Shown: positions 16,127 through 23,754, counted from the stretch's first letter. The stretch: 33,516 nucleotides of DNA from Candidatus Zipacnadia bacterium (GCA_029820295.1 JALGVA010000044.1:1-33516), one strand, 5' to 3'. Translations and numbers: made by a program. Notes: generated from the sequence alone by a model not told the origin.

Positions 16127-16825
16127 ATGGCAGGCGTAACCGAGAACTACGGCTTCGCCACCGACGTGGCGGTGGATGACTTTGTGCAGCCAGGCCACAA
16201 CAACCGTCTGGCCGACACCGTGGACCGGGTGCTGGGAGCGCTGGTGCGCCGGCTGATGACCGCGGGGGTGCACGAGGGCTGGAGCATCCTCGGCGACAAG
16301 ACGGTCGGGAGCGGGCAGGGGCTGGTGGGCGCGTGCTGGTGCCAGACGACCTCGGCGCAGGCCATCAGCGACCTCACCGACGATGCGGTGAATCACGTAT
16401 TCGTCGAGGCGACAGCGGACGGTGGGCCGGACGGGACGGTGAGCTTCTTCGCGCAGCTATCGGCAAGCGGCCCTGCGGACAGCGTCTACCTCGGGACGAT
16501 CGAGCTGGATGGCGGCGGGGACGTCGTCGCGATCGACAACCAGGCCGAGGGCGTGCAGCGGCAGTGCTACCCGCTGGCGTGGGTGAGCCTCAAGGGGAGC
16601 GGCACGATCGAGGATGTCGGTCCATCGGCGGAGGAGACGGTCTATGTCGAGCACGACGCGCTGCGCGTGCCGGGAGCGATCGAGCTGACGTGCGACTCGC
16701 CGGACTTCGCGTGGGCGATCGAGGAGAGCTGGCGGGCCGACAGGTTCCTGGTACGCGTGACCAACAATGGCGGCAGCGCGGCCGACTTCGACTACGAGTG
16801 GGCGCGCGAAGGGGTGGCTGAGTAA
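16127..16825 (+). CDS. Putative phage tail fibre / tip structural protein
   Basis: This 232-residue protein starts with a helical region (VDDFVQPGHNNRLADTVDRV) followed by β-rich sequence (DAVNHVFVEATADGGPDGTV, DSVYLGTIELDGGGDVVAID). It ends in a β-sandwich-like tail (RFLVRVTNNGGSAADFDYEW). The pattern 'short helical anchor, then extended β domain with YLGTIEL' is common in phage appendage proteins. I cannot name a family. GAGGGGAG lies seven bases before ATG 16127. The neighbours (hub upstream, lysis genes downstream) fit a fibre or tail-tip role. Confidence 0.5.
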   Translation: MAGVTENYGFATDVAVDDFVQPGHNNRLADTVDRVLGALVRRLMTAGVHEGWSILGDKTVGSGQGLVGACWCQTTSAQAISDLTDDAVNHVFVEATADGGPDGTVSFFAQLSASGPADSVYLGTIELDGGGDVVAIDNQAEGVQRQCYPLAWVSLKGSGTIEDVGPSAEETVYVEHDALRVPGAIELTCDSPDFAWAIEESWRADRFLVRVTNNGGSAADFDYEWAREGVAE

Positions 16826-16864
16826 GGGCGTGCGAACCGGCGGGCGCATCGTGGGGAAGAGCTG

Positions 16865-17215
16865 ATGCCGGTGGATGGCGGCGGAGACTTCGGGACGGTG
16901 GCGGCGGCGCTGCTCGCGCAGGCATGGCCGTTCCTGCGCTGCACCGCGGCGGGGGTGCTGGGGGCGCTGGCGAACGTGGCCCTGGAGGATGAGGTCGTGG
17001 TGCTGCCGCGGATGGTCTGCGGGCGGCTGCACCTGGGCTTCCTGGGAAACCTGATCGTGGCGGTGACCATGGCCCACGTGGTGGACCACGATTTCGCCAC
17101 GGCGTTCTTCGCAGCGGTCTGCGGAACGACGACGCTGGCGGCGCTCAAGGCGCGCATCGAGAACGCATTCGAGCACGAACGCGAAGGGATGGGTGAAGGC
17201 GATGACGCCGATTGA
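16865..17215 (+). CDS. Small phage membrane protein, lysis cassette
   Basis: This 116-residue protein has two or three hydrophobic segments: VAAALLAQAWPFLRCTAAGV, LGFLGNLIVAVTMAHVV and DFATAFFAAVCGTTTLAAL. It ends in a charged tail (ENAFEHEREGMGEGDD). It is the first of three small membrane proteins before the endolysin. GGGGAAGAG precedes ATG 16865. A holin or holin-associated role is inferred from position only. The 3' end overlaps the start of the next gene. Confidence 0.5.
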   Translation: MPVDGGGDFGTVAAALLAQAWPFLRCTAAGVLGALANVALEDEVVVLPRMVCGRLHLGFLGNLIVAVTMAHVVDHDFATAFFAAVCGTTTLAALKARIENAFEHEREGMGEGDDAD

Positions 17216-17495
17216 GGGGGTGTGTGCACGGGTGGTCATGGATGTGTGCGAGGTGCTGTTCCTGGCAGGAGCGGCGTGGGTCTGGCGGGAGCTGGCCCGC
17301 AGGGGCGTGAACGGCCCCTGCCAGCTCGGGCTGGGCCTGCTGGTGCTGCTGCGACTGAGTGCCGCGGTGTCGAACGCAGACGTGCCGCCGGGCCAGGTGA
17401 TGAGCTGGAGCTGGCTGACCGGCGCGGTCTTCAGCTTCGTGTTCCTCTACACGCTCTATCACATGGGACTGCTGATCTCGGCGTGCCGGCGGTAA
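17193..17495 (+). CDS. Small phage membrane protein, holin-like
   Basis: This 100-residue protein has three likely membrane segments: VVMDVCEVLFLAGAAWVW, CQLGLGLLVLLRLSAAVS and AVFSFVFLYTLYHMGLLISA. It starts at GTG 17193 (AAGGG upstream) or ATG 17202; both overlap the end of the preceding gene. The size and topology fit a holin or antiholin, but no family is recognised. Confidence 0.5.
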   Translation: MKAMTPIEGVCARVVMDVCEVLFLAGAAWVWRELARRGVNGPCQLGLGLLVLLRLSAAVSNADVPPGQVMSWSWLTGAVFSFVFLYTLYHMGLLISACRR

Positions 17496-17542
17496 GGGGG
17501 CGCAGGACGGCACACCGGCAAGCATTGCCGCATCCAACACGT

Positions 17543-17568
17543 GCGCTCGCCACGGCCGTGGCGGGCGC
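17543..17568. repeat. Near-perfect GC-rich palindrome before the holin gene
   Basis: Two 13-base arms, 17543-17555 and 17556-17568, are complementary except for one T·G wobble, around a CGCCACGG-CCGTGGCG core. No T-run follows. It lies between two small membrane protein genes and may be a transcript structure or repeat element. Confidence 0.5.
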
Positions 17569-17592
17569 CATGATTCGGGAGGCGATCGGGTG

Positions 17593-17874
17593 ATGGAAGT
17601 CATCGGAGGCTGGCTGCAGCAGGTGCTGCTGCCGGGGCTGAGCGCGCTGCTGGTGGCGGCGCTGCTGGCGCTGGTGCGGCGGTACATCAATCGGCTGGAG
17701 GACGAGCGCCTGCGGCAGCTCCTGCTCGAGCTGGTCGCGGCGGCCGAGCAGATCTACGGCCCCGGGCGCGGGGCGGAGAAGCGTCGCTACGTCATCGACA
17801 AGCTGCGCGAGAGCGGCGCCGAGATCGGGCGCGAGCAGATCGAGGCGATGGTGTACGAGCTGACGGCGAGCTGA
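17593..17874 (+). CDS. Phage holin, LLH family
   Basis: This 93-residue protein has one N-terminal membrane helix (LLPGLSALLVAALLALV). A cytoplasmic helical tail follows (EDERLRQLLLELVAAAEQIY, then GAEKRRYVIDKLRESG, EIGREQIEAMVYEL). A single membrane segment followed by AAEQ...GxxKxxYV...L is the pattern of LLH-family holins. Holins permeabilise the inner membrane so that the endolysin can reach the cell wall. GGGAGGCG lies about eight bases before ATG 17593; a GTG at 17590 is one codon upstream. The endolysin gene follows after a strong hairpin. Confidence 0.7.
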   Translation: MEVIGGWLQQVLLPGLSALLVAALLALVRRYINRLEDERLRQLLLELVAAAEQIYGPGRGAEKRRYVIDKLRESGAEIGREQIEAMVYELTAS

Positions 17875-17913
17875 CCCGTCCGCGGGTGGGAGCCGACCAG
17901 GTGCATGCGGAGG

Positions 17914-17943
17914 GGCGGGGCCCGGTGCGAGCCGGGCCCCGCC
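17914..17943. terminator. Perfect 12-bp hairpin between holin and endolysin
   Basis: Arms 17914-17925 and 17932-17943 are perfectly complementary (GGCGGGGCCCGG), with loop TGCGAG. No T-run follows, so efficient intrinsic termination is uncertain. It may attenuate transcription into the amidase, protect the 3' end of the upstream transcript, or be another copy of the dispersed GC-rich hairpins. Confidence 0.5.
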
Positions 17944-17983
17944 GATTCGTGAAGGGGCGAGGCAGAGGCGACGGGAGGCGGCC

Positions 17984-18673
17984 ATGGCGAGCGAGCGAGA
18001 GGTGGACATCGAGGCGTTCCGCGCGCATCTGGCACAGACGTCGGTGGGGCGGAGGATCGACGAGGTCGTGATCCATCATACCTGGCGGCCGACGGCGGCG
18101 GAGTACCGCGGGATCGAGACGGTGCGCGGGGTGCGGCGCTACCACATGGGCGTGCGCGGGTGGTCGGACAACGGCTACCACGTGATGGTGGGACCGGACG
18201 GGAGGGTATTCCTGTGCCGGCCGCTGGCGCGCTCGGGGGCGCACGTGTCGGGGCGCAATGCGCACACCGTAGGCGTGGCAATGATAGCGAACTTCGACAG
18301 CGAGGAGCCGTGGGAGTACGGGGGCATGCGCGCGTGCTGCAGGGCGGTGGCGGCGCTGATGGAGCGCTTCGACCTGCCGCCGAAGGCCATCCGCTTCCAC
18401 CGGGAGTTCGCGCCCAAGACCTGCCCGGGGCTGAAGCTGGGGCTGGCGGCGTTCCGGAATGCGGTCGTGGAGACGGTAGCGGAGGCCAGCAGGATGCGGC
18501 CGAAGATCGTGCTGCTGCCGGAGAATGCGCTGATCGACTGCCGGGCGCAGGTGGAGGACGGCGTGACGCGCGTGGACCTGCGGGCGCTGGTGGAGGCGCT
18601 GGGCTACCGCATTCACGACCACCTGCAGGACCAGCGGAAGCTGTATCTGGAGCGGCTCACAGGCGCCATGTGA
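17984..18673 (+). CDS. Endolysin: N-acetylmuramoyl-L-alanine amidase with C-terminal stalk-like domain
   Basis: This 229-residue protein is a T7-lysozyme-type amidase (amidase_2), which cleaves the bond between N-acetylmuramic acid and L-alanine in peptidoglycan. The zinc ligands are visible: H31 (VVIHHTW), H139 and C147 (RFHREFAPKTCPG). Y65 (NGYH) and K145 match the catalytic Tyr and Lys, and the H-to-K-to-C spacing (6, then 2) is the same as in T7 lysozyme. Residues about 173-222 (PKIVLLPENALIDC, VTRVDLRALVEALGY) match the copper amine oxidase N-terminal-like 'stalk' domain, often seen on surface proteins. GGGAGG lies five bases before ATG 17984. No signal peptide is seen, consistent with release through the holin. 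It is the last phage gene before rpmH. Confidence 0.85.
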   Translation: MASEREVDIEAFRAHLAQTSVGRRIDEVVIHHTWRPTAAEYRGIETVRGVRRYHMGVRGWSDNGYHVMVGPDGRVFLCRPLARSGAHVSGRNAHTVGVAMIANFDSEEPWEYGGMRACCRAVAALMERFDLPPKAIRFHREFAPKTCPGLKLGLAAFRNAVVETVAEASRMRPKIVLLPENALIDCRAQVEDGVTRVDLRALVEALGYRIHDHLQDQRKLYLERLTGAM

Positions 18674-18688
18674 ACGCGCAGGAGTTCC

Positions 18689-18717
18689 TTGCGGGCGTGC
18701 AGGGTATGTGCTATACT
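18689..18717 (+). promoter_or_regulatory. Promoter of the rpmH operon (extended -10)
   Basis: The -35 element TTGCGG (18689-18694) and -10 element TATACT (18712-18717) are separated by 17 bp. A TGC immediately before the -10 makes it an extended -10 promoter. Transcription should start near 18724, giving a leader of about 86 bases. This is the clearest σ70-type promoter in the window, and it lies between the endolysin stop and rpmH. Confidence 0.75.
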
Positions 18718-18778
18718 GAACTTCGTTCAACCCAGAGGGGTTCCGCGCGTCGCACACCTGCACCGGCACGCTCCGGGC

Positions 18779-18797
18779 CCGAGGATCTCCTCGGAGG
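18779..18797 (+). promoter_or_regulatory. Leader hairpin overlapping the rpmH ribosome site
   Basis: CCGAGG (18779-18784) pairs with CCTCGG (18789-18794) across loop ATCT. The right arm shares its last two bases with GGAGG (18793-18797), the Shine-Dalgarno of rpmH, 12 bases before the ATG. Folding could partly mask the ribosome site. No specific regulator is implied. Confidence 0.4.
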
Positions 18798-18809
18798 CAT
18801 CCGCATATC

Positions 18810-18944
18810 ATGAAGAGGACATATCAGCCCAAGCGACGGCGCGCCAAGCGCAAGCACGGCTTCCGGGCGCGCATGAGCACCAAGGGTGGCCGCCGGATCA
18901 TCAAGGCGCGGCGCCGGAAGGGCCGCTCGCGTCTGAGCAAGTAG
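18810..18944 (+). CDS. rpmH: Ribosomal protein L34
   Basis: This 44-residue, highly basic protein begins [20 protein letters not shown] and contains [19 protein letters not shown], the diagnostic L34 sequence from end to end. L34 is a small protein of the large ribosomal subunit. The gene follows the extended -10 promoter and begins the operon rpmH-rnpA-yidD-yidC-jag. In many bacteria dnaA lies beside it; here the upstream neighbour is a phage endolysin. Confidence 0.97.
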   Translation: MKRTYQPKRRRAKRKHGFRARMSTKGGRRIIKARRRKGRSRLSK

Positions 18945-18990
18945 CCGAGGCGTGCCGCACGCAGTTGCCGGCAGGGCGTCGGAGACGGCG

Positions 18991-19344
18991 ATGGCGGGCA
19001 TGGAGACACTGCGGCGCCAGCGCGACATCGATCGCGTGTTCCGAAGCGGGCGCTGGCAGCGTATGCCTGCGGTCGCCGTGGGGGTGTACATACGCGGGGA
19101 CGCCGATGCCACGCGGGTGGCGTTCGTGGCCGGGCGGCGCGTGGGCACGGCCGTGCGGCGCAACCGCTCGCGGCGACGGCTGCGCGAGGCCTGGCGGCTG
19201 GTGGCGGACCGCGTGCGCCCGGGGGCGGACGTGGTGGCCGTCGCGCGCGACCGGACGGCGGACGTGGATTTCCGGCGCCTGCAGGACGAAATACGTCGGG
19301 CGCTGGCCGCAGCGGGGCTGCTCGACGGCGCGGATGACCGGTGA
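18991..19344 (+). CDS. rnpA: Ribonuclease P protein component
   Basis: This 117-residue basic protein binds the RNase P RNA and helps it process tRNA 5' ends. The family signature [13 protein letters not shown] is present after [13 protein letters not shown], and the N-terminus has [16 protein letters not shown], matching rnpA proteins. ATG 18991 is chosen because GGAG lies six bases before it and the length matches the family. A GTG at 18952 would add 13 unlikely residues. The stop overlaps the yidD start (TGATG). Confidence 0.95.
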   Translation: MAGMETLRRQRDIDRVFRSGRWQRMPAVAVGVYIRGDADATRVAFVAGRRVGTAVRRNRSRRRLREAWRLVADRVRPGADVVAVARDRTADVDFRRLQDEIRRALAAAGLLDGADDR

Positions 19345-19601
19345 TGAAGCGGCTGGCGCTCGGACTGATCAGGCTCTACCAGCGCACACTTTCGCGCGTG
19401 TTGCCCTCGACCTGCCGCTTCACGCCCACGTGCTCTGAGTACGCCGCACAGGCGATCGAGCGCTTCGGCGTCATCAAGGGCGGGTGGATGGGCGTGCGGC
19501 GCATCTGCCGCTGCCACCCGTTCTCCGCGGGGGGCGATGACCCCGTGCCGGCCGTCGAGCCCAAGGGTGCCGACCGGGCCGTGCGCGGCTCCGAGCGATA
19601 A
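19344..19601 (+). CDS. yidD: Membrane protein insertion efficiency factor YidD
   Basis: This 85-residue protein carries the YidD signature: [49 protein letters not shown] and GDDPVP. YidD is a small membrane-associated factor that assists YidC. ATG 19344 overlaps the rnpA stop by one base, which suggests coupled translation. The last 15 residues are variable, as usual for the family. Confidence 0.95.
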   Translation: MKRLALGLIRLYQRTLSRVLPSTCRFTPTCSEYAAQAIERFGVIKGGWMGVRRICRCHPFSAGGDDPVPAVEPKGADRAVRGSER

Positions 19602-19615
19602 CACTGGAGACACAG

Positions 19616-21319
19616 ATGCCCAACCACGAGACCGCGTTGCACAGGCGCGTCCTGATCGGTGCGCTGGTTGCACTCATAGTGATGGCCGCGAGCCCCGGCC
19701 GGTGTCAGCCTGCCCAATCGCAGGAGGGGCTGCCGGTCGAACTCGTCATCCTCGAAGAGCCCCCGCTGAGCGAGCAGCTCACCACCATGCAGGCCCTCTA
19801 CGAGTCCGGCCTGTCCTTCGTCCCCAAGACCGGCATCCTCGACAGCATCAAGAACATGTTCGTCAGCAGCGAGCAGGCGAACTACCTGCCCGTGCCCCGG
19901 CTTGTCGAGGCGGCCGCGCAGCTACGCGGCGAGCTGGTGCAGACCGAGGGCATGTACGAGACCGATGGCGAGACCGGAGTGCTGCGCTCGCTGGGCGGGG
20001 AGATCGCGGTCGAGCTGATGGGCGGGACCGAGCCCGAGGGCTTCGCCGCCAGCGATGGCGACCCGGACGGCATGCCGGTGATGATCAGCGGGCGGGTGGA
20101 GACCCAGGGCGAGGAGCCGCTGCTGCGCGCCGAGGCGCTGATCCCATCGGCGCTGATCGCGGGACTGCGTGTGGGGCGCGTCGCCGAGCGGCAGGAGGAC
20201 TGGGAGGCGGCGGTCGAGGCCTACCAGAGCGTGGCGGGCCAGAGAGCGCTGAGCACACGGCCGCTGGCGGCGTTCGCGCGTATCCGTGCCGGCCAGCTAC
20301 TGCTGGAGCGGCTCAAGGACCAGAAGGCGGCGCGCGGGCAGTTCTCGAGCGCCTGGCAGCCCTACTCGGCGGAGGCGAATGGCGAGCCGGTGTACCACAC
20401 GTGGGTGCCGCAGCCCGGCGACGGCTGGGAGATGGTGCCGGCGGCGGAGGCCATGGCGCCAACCCTGGACCGGCTCAACTCCGAGACGCTGGCCTACAAG
20501 ATCGTGCACGTGTTCGTGCGCATCGCCGGCAACTCGGCGCCGCTGGGCGTCATCCTGATGGCGATCGTGGTGCGGCTGGCGATCTTCCCGCTGACCAGGA
20601 AGCAGCTCGATTCGCAGCGCCGCATGCAGGCGATCCAGCCGCAGATCAAGGAGCTGCAGCAAAAGCACGCGACCGACAAGCAGAAGTTCCAGGAGGAGTT
20701 CTGGGCGCTCTGCCAGGAGAACAACTGCAACCCCCTGGGCGGATGTCTGCCCATGCTCATCCAGATGCCCATCCTGATCTTCCTCTACCGCGGCATCCGC
20801 GACTACATCGTGCAGTTCAGCGGCCAGGGCTTCCTGTGGATCTCGAATCTGGCGCAGCCGAACATGGCGCTGCTCATCCTGTATACGCTGAGCATGGTCG
20901 CCTTCCAGAAGATGGCGGCGCAGGCGACGCCCACCACCGACCCGCAGCAGGCGCAGCAGCAGAAGATGATGGCGTACATGATGCCGCTGATGTTCTTCTT
21001 CTTCTTCCAGAGCTTCCCCGCGGCGTTCATCCTCTACTGGCTGGGCAGCAACATCATCTACTTCGGCGAACAGGCGCTGTTCGTCTATCGGCGCAGGAAC
21101 GGCGCGGAGGAGGAGGGCGCGGCGCCGGGCGACAAGCCCGCGAAGACCGAGGACTCCGGGAAGGGCGGCGGCTTCGTGGGCGCGATGATGGGCGCGGCCA
21201 AGCGCATGCGCGGCGGCGCCGCCGAGGAGGAGGAGCGCCCGCTCAGCTTCGCCGAGAAGCGCCAGCAGGAGAAGCAGCGCCGGCAGGAGAAGCAGCGCAA
21301 GCGGAGAAAGGCTCGGTAG
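19616..21319 (+). CDS. yidC: Membrane protein insertase YidC/Oxa1 with a TPR-like periplasmic segment
   Basis: This 567-residue insertase catalyses insertion and folding of inner membrane proteins. An N-terminal hydrophobic segment (VLIGALVALIVMAAS) comes first. A long extracytoplasmic part follows, containing a TPR-like stretch (RVAERQEDWEAAVEAYQSVA, ARIRAGQLLLERLKDQKAA). The conserved core starts near residue 300 with ILMAIVVRLAIFPLTRKQ; R320 is the conserved groove arginine. A charged coiled hairpin comes next (IQPQIKELQQKHATDKQKF), then NPLGGCLPMLIQMPILI and the last helices (MMPLMFFFFFQSFPAAFILY). The tail is basic (EKRQQEKQRRQEKQRKRR), suited to ribosome contact. GGAG lies about eight bases before ATG 19616. 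Confidence 0.95.
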   Translation: MPNHETALHRRVLIGALVALIVMAASPGRCQPAQSQEGLPVELVILEEPPLSEQLTTMQALYESGLSFVPKTGILDSIKNMFVSSEQANYLPVPRLVEAAAQLRGELVQTEGMYETDGETGVLRSLGGEIAVELMGGTEPEGFAASDGDPDGMPVMISGRVETQGEEPLLRAEALIPSALIAGLRVGRVAERQEDWEAAVEAYQSVAGQRALSTRPLAAFARIRAGQLLLERLKDQKAARGQFSSAWQPYSAEANGEPVYHTWVPQPGDGWEMVPAAEAMAPTLDRLNSETLAYKIVHVFVRIAGNSAPLGVILMAIVVRLAIFPLTRKQLDSQRRMQAIQPQIKELQQKHATDKQKFQEEFWALCQENNCNPLGGCLPMLIQMPILIFLYRGIRDYIVQFSGQGFLWISNLAQPNMALLILYTLSMVAFQKMAAQATPTTDPQQAQQQKMMAYMMPLMFFFFFQSFPAAFILYWLGSNIIYFGEQALFVYRRRNGAEEEGAAPGDKPAKTEDSGKGGGFVGAMMGAAKRMRGGAAEEEERPLSFAEKRQQEKQRRQEKQRKRRKAR

Positions 21320-21354
21320 CGGGCTGCGCATGGCCGCCACCTGAGGAGGGCGTT

Positions 21355-22092
21355 GTGACGATGGAGTGGGCTGAGGGCAGGGGCACCACCCTCGAAGAGG
21401 CCCAACAGAACGCTGCGGCGCAGCTTGGCGTCTCGACCGACGAGGTCAGCTTCGAGGTGCTGAGCCGGCCGGGAGCGCTGGGGAGCATCTTCGGCCGCGC
21501 CGAGTTCCGCGTGCGCGCCATCCTGGAGGAGGCCGTGGAGCGCGGCGAGGAGCCCACCGAGGAGCCGGCCGCCGAAGGGCCGGAGGCGGCGGCCGAGGCG
21601 GAGGCGGAGGTCGCCGAGGGGGCGGGGCCGATGCAGCACGCCGAGCTGGCCGAGGCGGCCCGCGACATGCTGCAGCAGATGATCGATCTGATGGGGCTGG
21701 AGGGCGTGGCGCACATCGCCGACATCAGCGAGGACGAGGTGCGGCTCAACGTCGAGGGCGAGGACATGGGCCTGCTGATCGGCCGGCATGGGGCGACGCT
21801 GGACGCCGTACAGCTTGTGGTGGCCATCGTGGCCAACCGGCGCGTGGATGACGGGGCGCGTATCATCGTGGACGCCGAAGACTACCGGGAGCGCCACCAG
21901 CAGATGATCGAGCAGCGCGCGCACAAGTTGGCCGAGGAGGCCAAGCAGACCGGGCGCGAGGTCGTGGTCCCGGACCTGAAGGCCTACGAGCGCCGCATCA
22001 TGCACCTGGCGCTCAAGGAGGATCCTGAGGTGGAGACCTACTCGGAGGGTGAGGGCGATGAGCGCGTGCTGGTGATCTCGCCGGTCATCTGA
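21355..22092 (+). CDS. jag: Jag/KhpB RNA-binding protein (Jag-N, KH, R3H)
   Basis: This 245-residue protein has three domains. Jag-N covers residues about 3-55 (TTLEEAQQNAAAQLGVSTDE, GALGSIFG). A KH domain has the loop IGRHG (142-146) within GLLIGRHGATLDAVQ. An R3H domain has R213 and H217 (YERRIMHLALKEDP). An acidic linker of Glu and Ala separates Jag-N from KH. Jag binds RNA and is linked with cell-envelope regulation in Gram-positive bacteria. GGAGG lies five bases before GTG 21355; ATG 21361 is the alternative start. It is the last gene of the rpmH operon. The usual following genes mnmE and mnmG are absent, and a terminator follows. Confidence 0.93.
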   Translation: MTMEWAEGRGTTLEEAQQNAAAQLGVSTDEVSFEVLSRPGALGSIFGRAEFRVRAILEEAVERGEEPTEEPAAEGPEAAAEAEAEVAEGAGPMQHAELAEAARDMLQQMIDLMGLEGVAHIADISEDEVRLNVEGEDMGLLIGRHGATLDAVQLVVAIVANRRVDDGARIIVDAEDYRERHQQMIEQRAHKLAEEAKQTGREVVVPDLKAYERRIMHLALKEDPEVETYSEGEGDERVLVISPVI

Positions 22093-22115
22093 TCGAGGCG
22101 GCGCGTCAGCAATCG

Positions 22116-22148
22116 AACGGCCCGGCGGCGACTGCCGCCGGGCCGTTT
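22116..22148 (+). terminator. Intrinsic terminator after jag
   Basis: A perfect 14-bp stem, 22116-22129 with 22134-22147, has loop GACT. Its 3' side runs into TTT at 22146-22148. It lies 24 bp after the jag stop and separates the operon from the convergent pseudopilin gene. Confidence 0.85.
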
Positions 22149-22172
22149 GGTGTGTACGCCAGGGCGGTCGGG

Positions 22173-22877
22173 CTACTGGTTCCAGTCGAAGTAGGGGTGG
22201 TTGTTGCCGTTCTGGTAGAGTTCGTAGTGCTTCATGGCCTTGGCGTGGCCGTCGAAGAAGCCCACGTTGCCGGTGCCGTTGTGGCGCTCGATGAAGTTGA
22301 AGCCCGGGCGCTCCCAGTTGTGGTTGCCGTAGTAGGAGTTATGCCGGCCGCCACAGGTCTTGCAGTTGCTGCCATCGGGGTCACAGCGGAACGGTCCGGC
22401 GCTGGGCAGGTGCCCGCGGCCGGGGGCGTTGGGGTCGGCGCAGCAGTCGCCCATCATGTAGATGGTCGCCGGGCGCAGGATGTGCGCCAGCTTGCGCGGC
22501 GTGCCGCCGGTGGTGAACACGGTGAAGGTGCCCACATTGTAGCCGTAGCTGCGATGGCCGAGGTAGCTCTGCGAGGTGAGCATGTCCGCACTCGGGCAGT
22601 TGTGGATCTGCCAGTTCTTGATGTAGGGCTGGGTGATCTGGATCAGCCCGTAGCGCGGTCCGACGGGCGGGACGTTGTACAGGAAGGGCAGGCACTCGTC
22701 GTAGTCACCGGCGTACATCAAGATGGCCAGGTCGATCTCCTTGACGTTGTTCAGACAGGACGTCTGGCGCGCCTTCTCGCGCGCGCGGGCGAAGACGGGG
22801 AACAGGATCGCCGCCAGGATGGCGATGATCGCGATCACGACCAGGAGTTCGATGAGAGTGAAGCCCCTGCGAGTCAT
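22173..22877 (-). CDS. Type II secretion/type IV pilin-like pseudopilin with H-X9-DG motif
   Basis: This 234-residue protein has the class III prepilin leader MTRRG followed by [20 protein letters not shown]. The peptidase would cut after G5 and leave an N-methylated Phe. [13 protein letters not shown] follows, then CLNNVKEI, the hallmark of the Armatimonadota pseudopilin set. The C-terminus has [12 protein letters not shown], the H-X9-DG motif. Several Cys ([19 protein letters not shown]) suggest disulfides in the outer domain. AAGGAGGTCA lies about eight bases before the ATG. Such proteins are assembled at the membrane or exported and usually occur in large paralogous families. The precise role is unknown. 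Confidence 0.85.
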   Translation of the reverse strand: MTRRGFTLIELLVVIAIIAILAAILFPVFARAREKARQTSCLNNVKEIDLAILMYAGDYDECLPFLYNVPPVGPRYGLIQITQPYIKNWQIHNCPSADMLTSQSYLGHRSYGYNVGTFTVFTTGGTPRKLAHILRPATIYMMGDCCADPNAPGRGHLPSAGPFRCDPDGSNCKTCGGRHNSYYGNHNWERPGFNFIERHNGTGNVGFFDGHAKAMKHYELYQNGNNHPYFDWNQ

Positions 22878-22995
22878 GGTGCGGTGACCTCCTTACGTCG
22901 TGTCATAACGGAACCGCAGAGCCCTTCGGCCTGACGCCGCGAATACCTTCCCGAAGCTCAGGAACCCCGTAGTACGCTCGCCGCACGTACGATGA

Positions 22996-23023
22996 CGGGC
23001 GCGGCCGTCGGAGGCCGCGCCCG
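22996..23023 (-). terminator. Hairpin terminator after the upstream pseudopilin
   Basis: Perfect 11-bp arms 22996-23006 and 23013-23023 with loop GTCGGA lie 23 bp past the stop of the upstream pseudopilin on the minus strand. There is no clean T-run, so it is a weaker candidate than the one after jag. Confidence 0.5.
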
Positions 23024-23046
23024 AGGACGCATCTCTACTCGCGCAG

Positions 23047-23754
23047 CTAACTCCTGTCGAAGTACGTGTTGTTGCCGTTGTCGTAAAGGGCGCTGTAGCT
23101 GAACGACTTGGCGTGGCCATCGACGAAGTTGACGTTGCCCTGGCCGTTGTGGCGCACCACGAAATTGAAGCCCGGGCGGTAGCCAATGCTGCCGGTATTC
23201 CAGTAGGAGTTGTCGCAGCCCGACGGCCAGTTGTTGTTGGTCGCGCAGGCGTCGTTATAGCCCGGCGGATAGGACGGGTAGTACAGGCGGCCGCGCCCCC
23301 AGCTGTCGGAGCAGGTGTCCGCGCAGATGACACACTCGGCGGGGGTCTTGATGGTGGCCAGCTTGGTGTCGGTCCAGGCGAAGATGTAGAAGTTCCACCC
23401 GTAGCTCATCTCGCCGAGGATCGCGGGCGTGCCATCGGCGTTACGCGCGGTCGTGCGCGCAGCACTGGGGCAGTCCCAGACGTCCACGTTCTTGATGTAC
23501 GGATGGATGACGGTGATGATGCTGCCGACGATGGTCCCGCTCGGATTGCGGAAGTAGTGGTACGGCAACTTCTCGTCGTAGTCCTGGATGTACATCTGCA
23601 TGCCGAGCGCGATCTGCTTCACGTTCGACAGACATGCGGCCTGGCGCGCCTTCTCGCGCGCGCGGGCGAAGACCGGGAACAGGATCGCCGCCAGGATGGC
23701 GATGATCGCGATGACGACCAGCAGCTCAATCAGAGTGAAGCCCTTGCGCCTCAT
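23047..23754 (-). CDS. Type II secretion/type IV pilin-like pseudopilin with H-X9-DG motif (paralogue)
   Basis: This 235-residue protein is a paralogue of the downstream neighbour. It has the leader [25 protein letters not shown] and [13 protein letters not shown]. It also has [19 protein letters not shown] and [17 protein letters not shown] (H-X9-DG), and ends YFDRS. The first 35 codons are nearly identical in DNA to the neighbour, while the rest differs strongly. The start at 23754 has AGGAGGT about nine bases before it; an ATG at 23790 would place 12 unlikely residues before the leader. Its 144-bp upstream gap has one AT-rich run (23835-23870) but no recognisable -35. Confidence 0.85.
   Translation of the reverse strand: MRRKGFTLIELLVVIAIIAILAAILFPVFARAREKARQAACLSNVKQIALGMQMYIQDYDEKLPYHYFRNPSGTIVGSIITVIHPYIKNVDVWDCPSAARTTARNADGTPAILGEMSYGWNFYIFAWTDTKLATIKTPAECVICADTCSDSWGRGRLYYPSYPPGYNDACATNNNWPSGCDNSYWNTGSIGYRPGFNFVVRHNGQGNVNFVDGHAKSFSYSALYDNGNNTYFDRS

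Noticed and set aside
1-18000. Possible CRISPR array or tRNA in the repeat-rich gaps
   Set aside because: Repeats are not evenly spaced with unique spacers, and no cloverleaf with a TTCGA arm was found in the gaps.
18674-18688. Right attachment site of the prophage
   Set aside because: Only 15 bp lie between the endolysin stop and the promoter; without the left end no direct repeat can be identified.
19537-21354. Long frame joining yidD, yidC and jag in one reading frame
   Set aside because: Only the part after 21355 (jag) is real; the rest is an alternative frame of yidC with Arg/Ala/Gly-rich translation.
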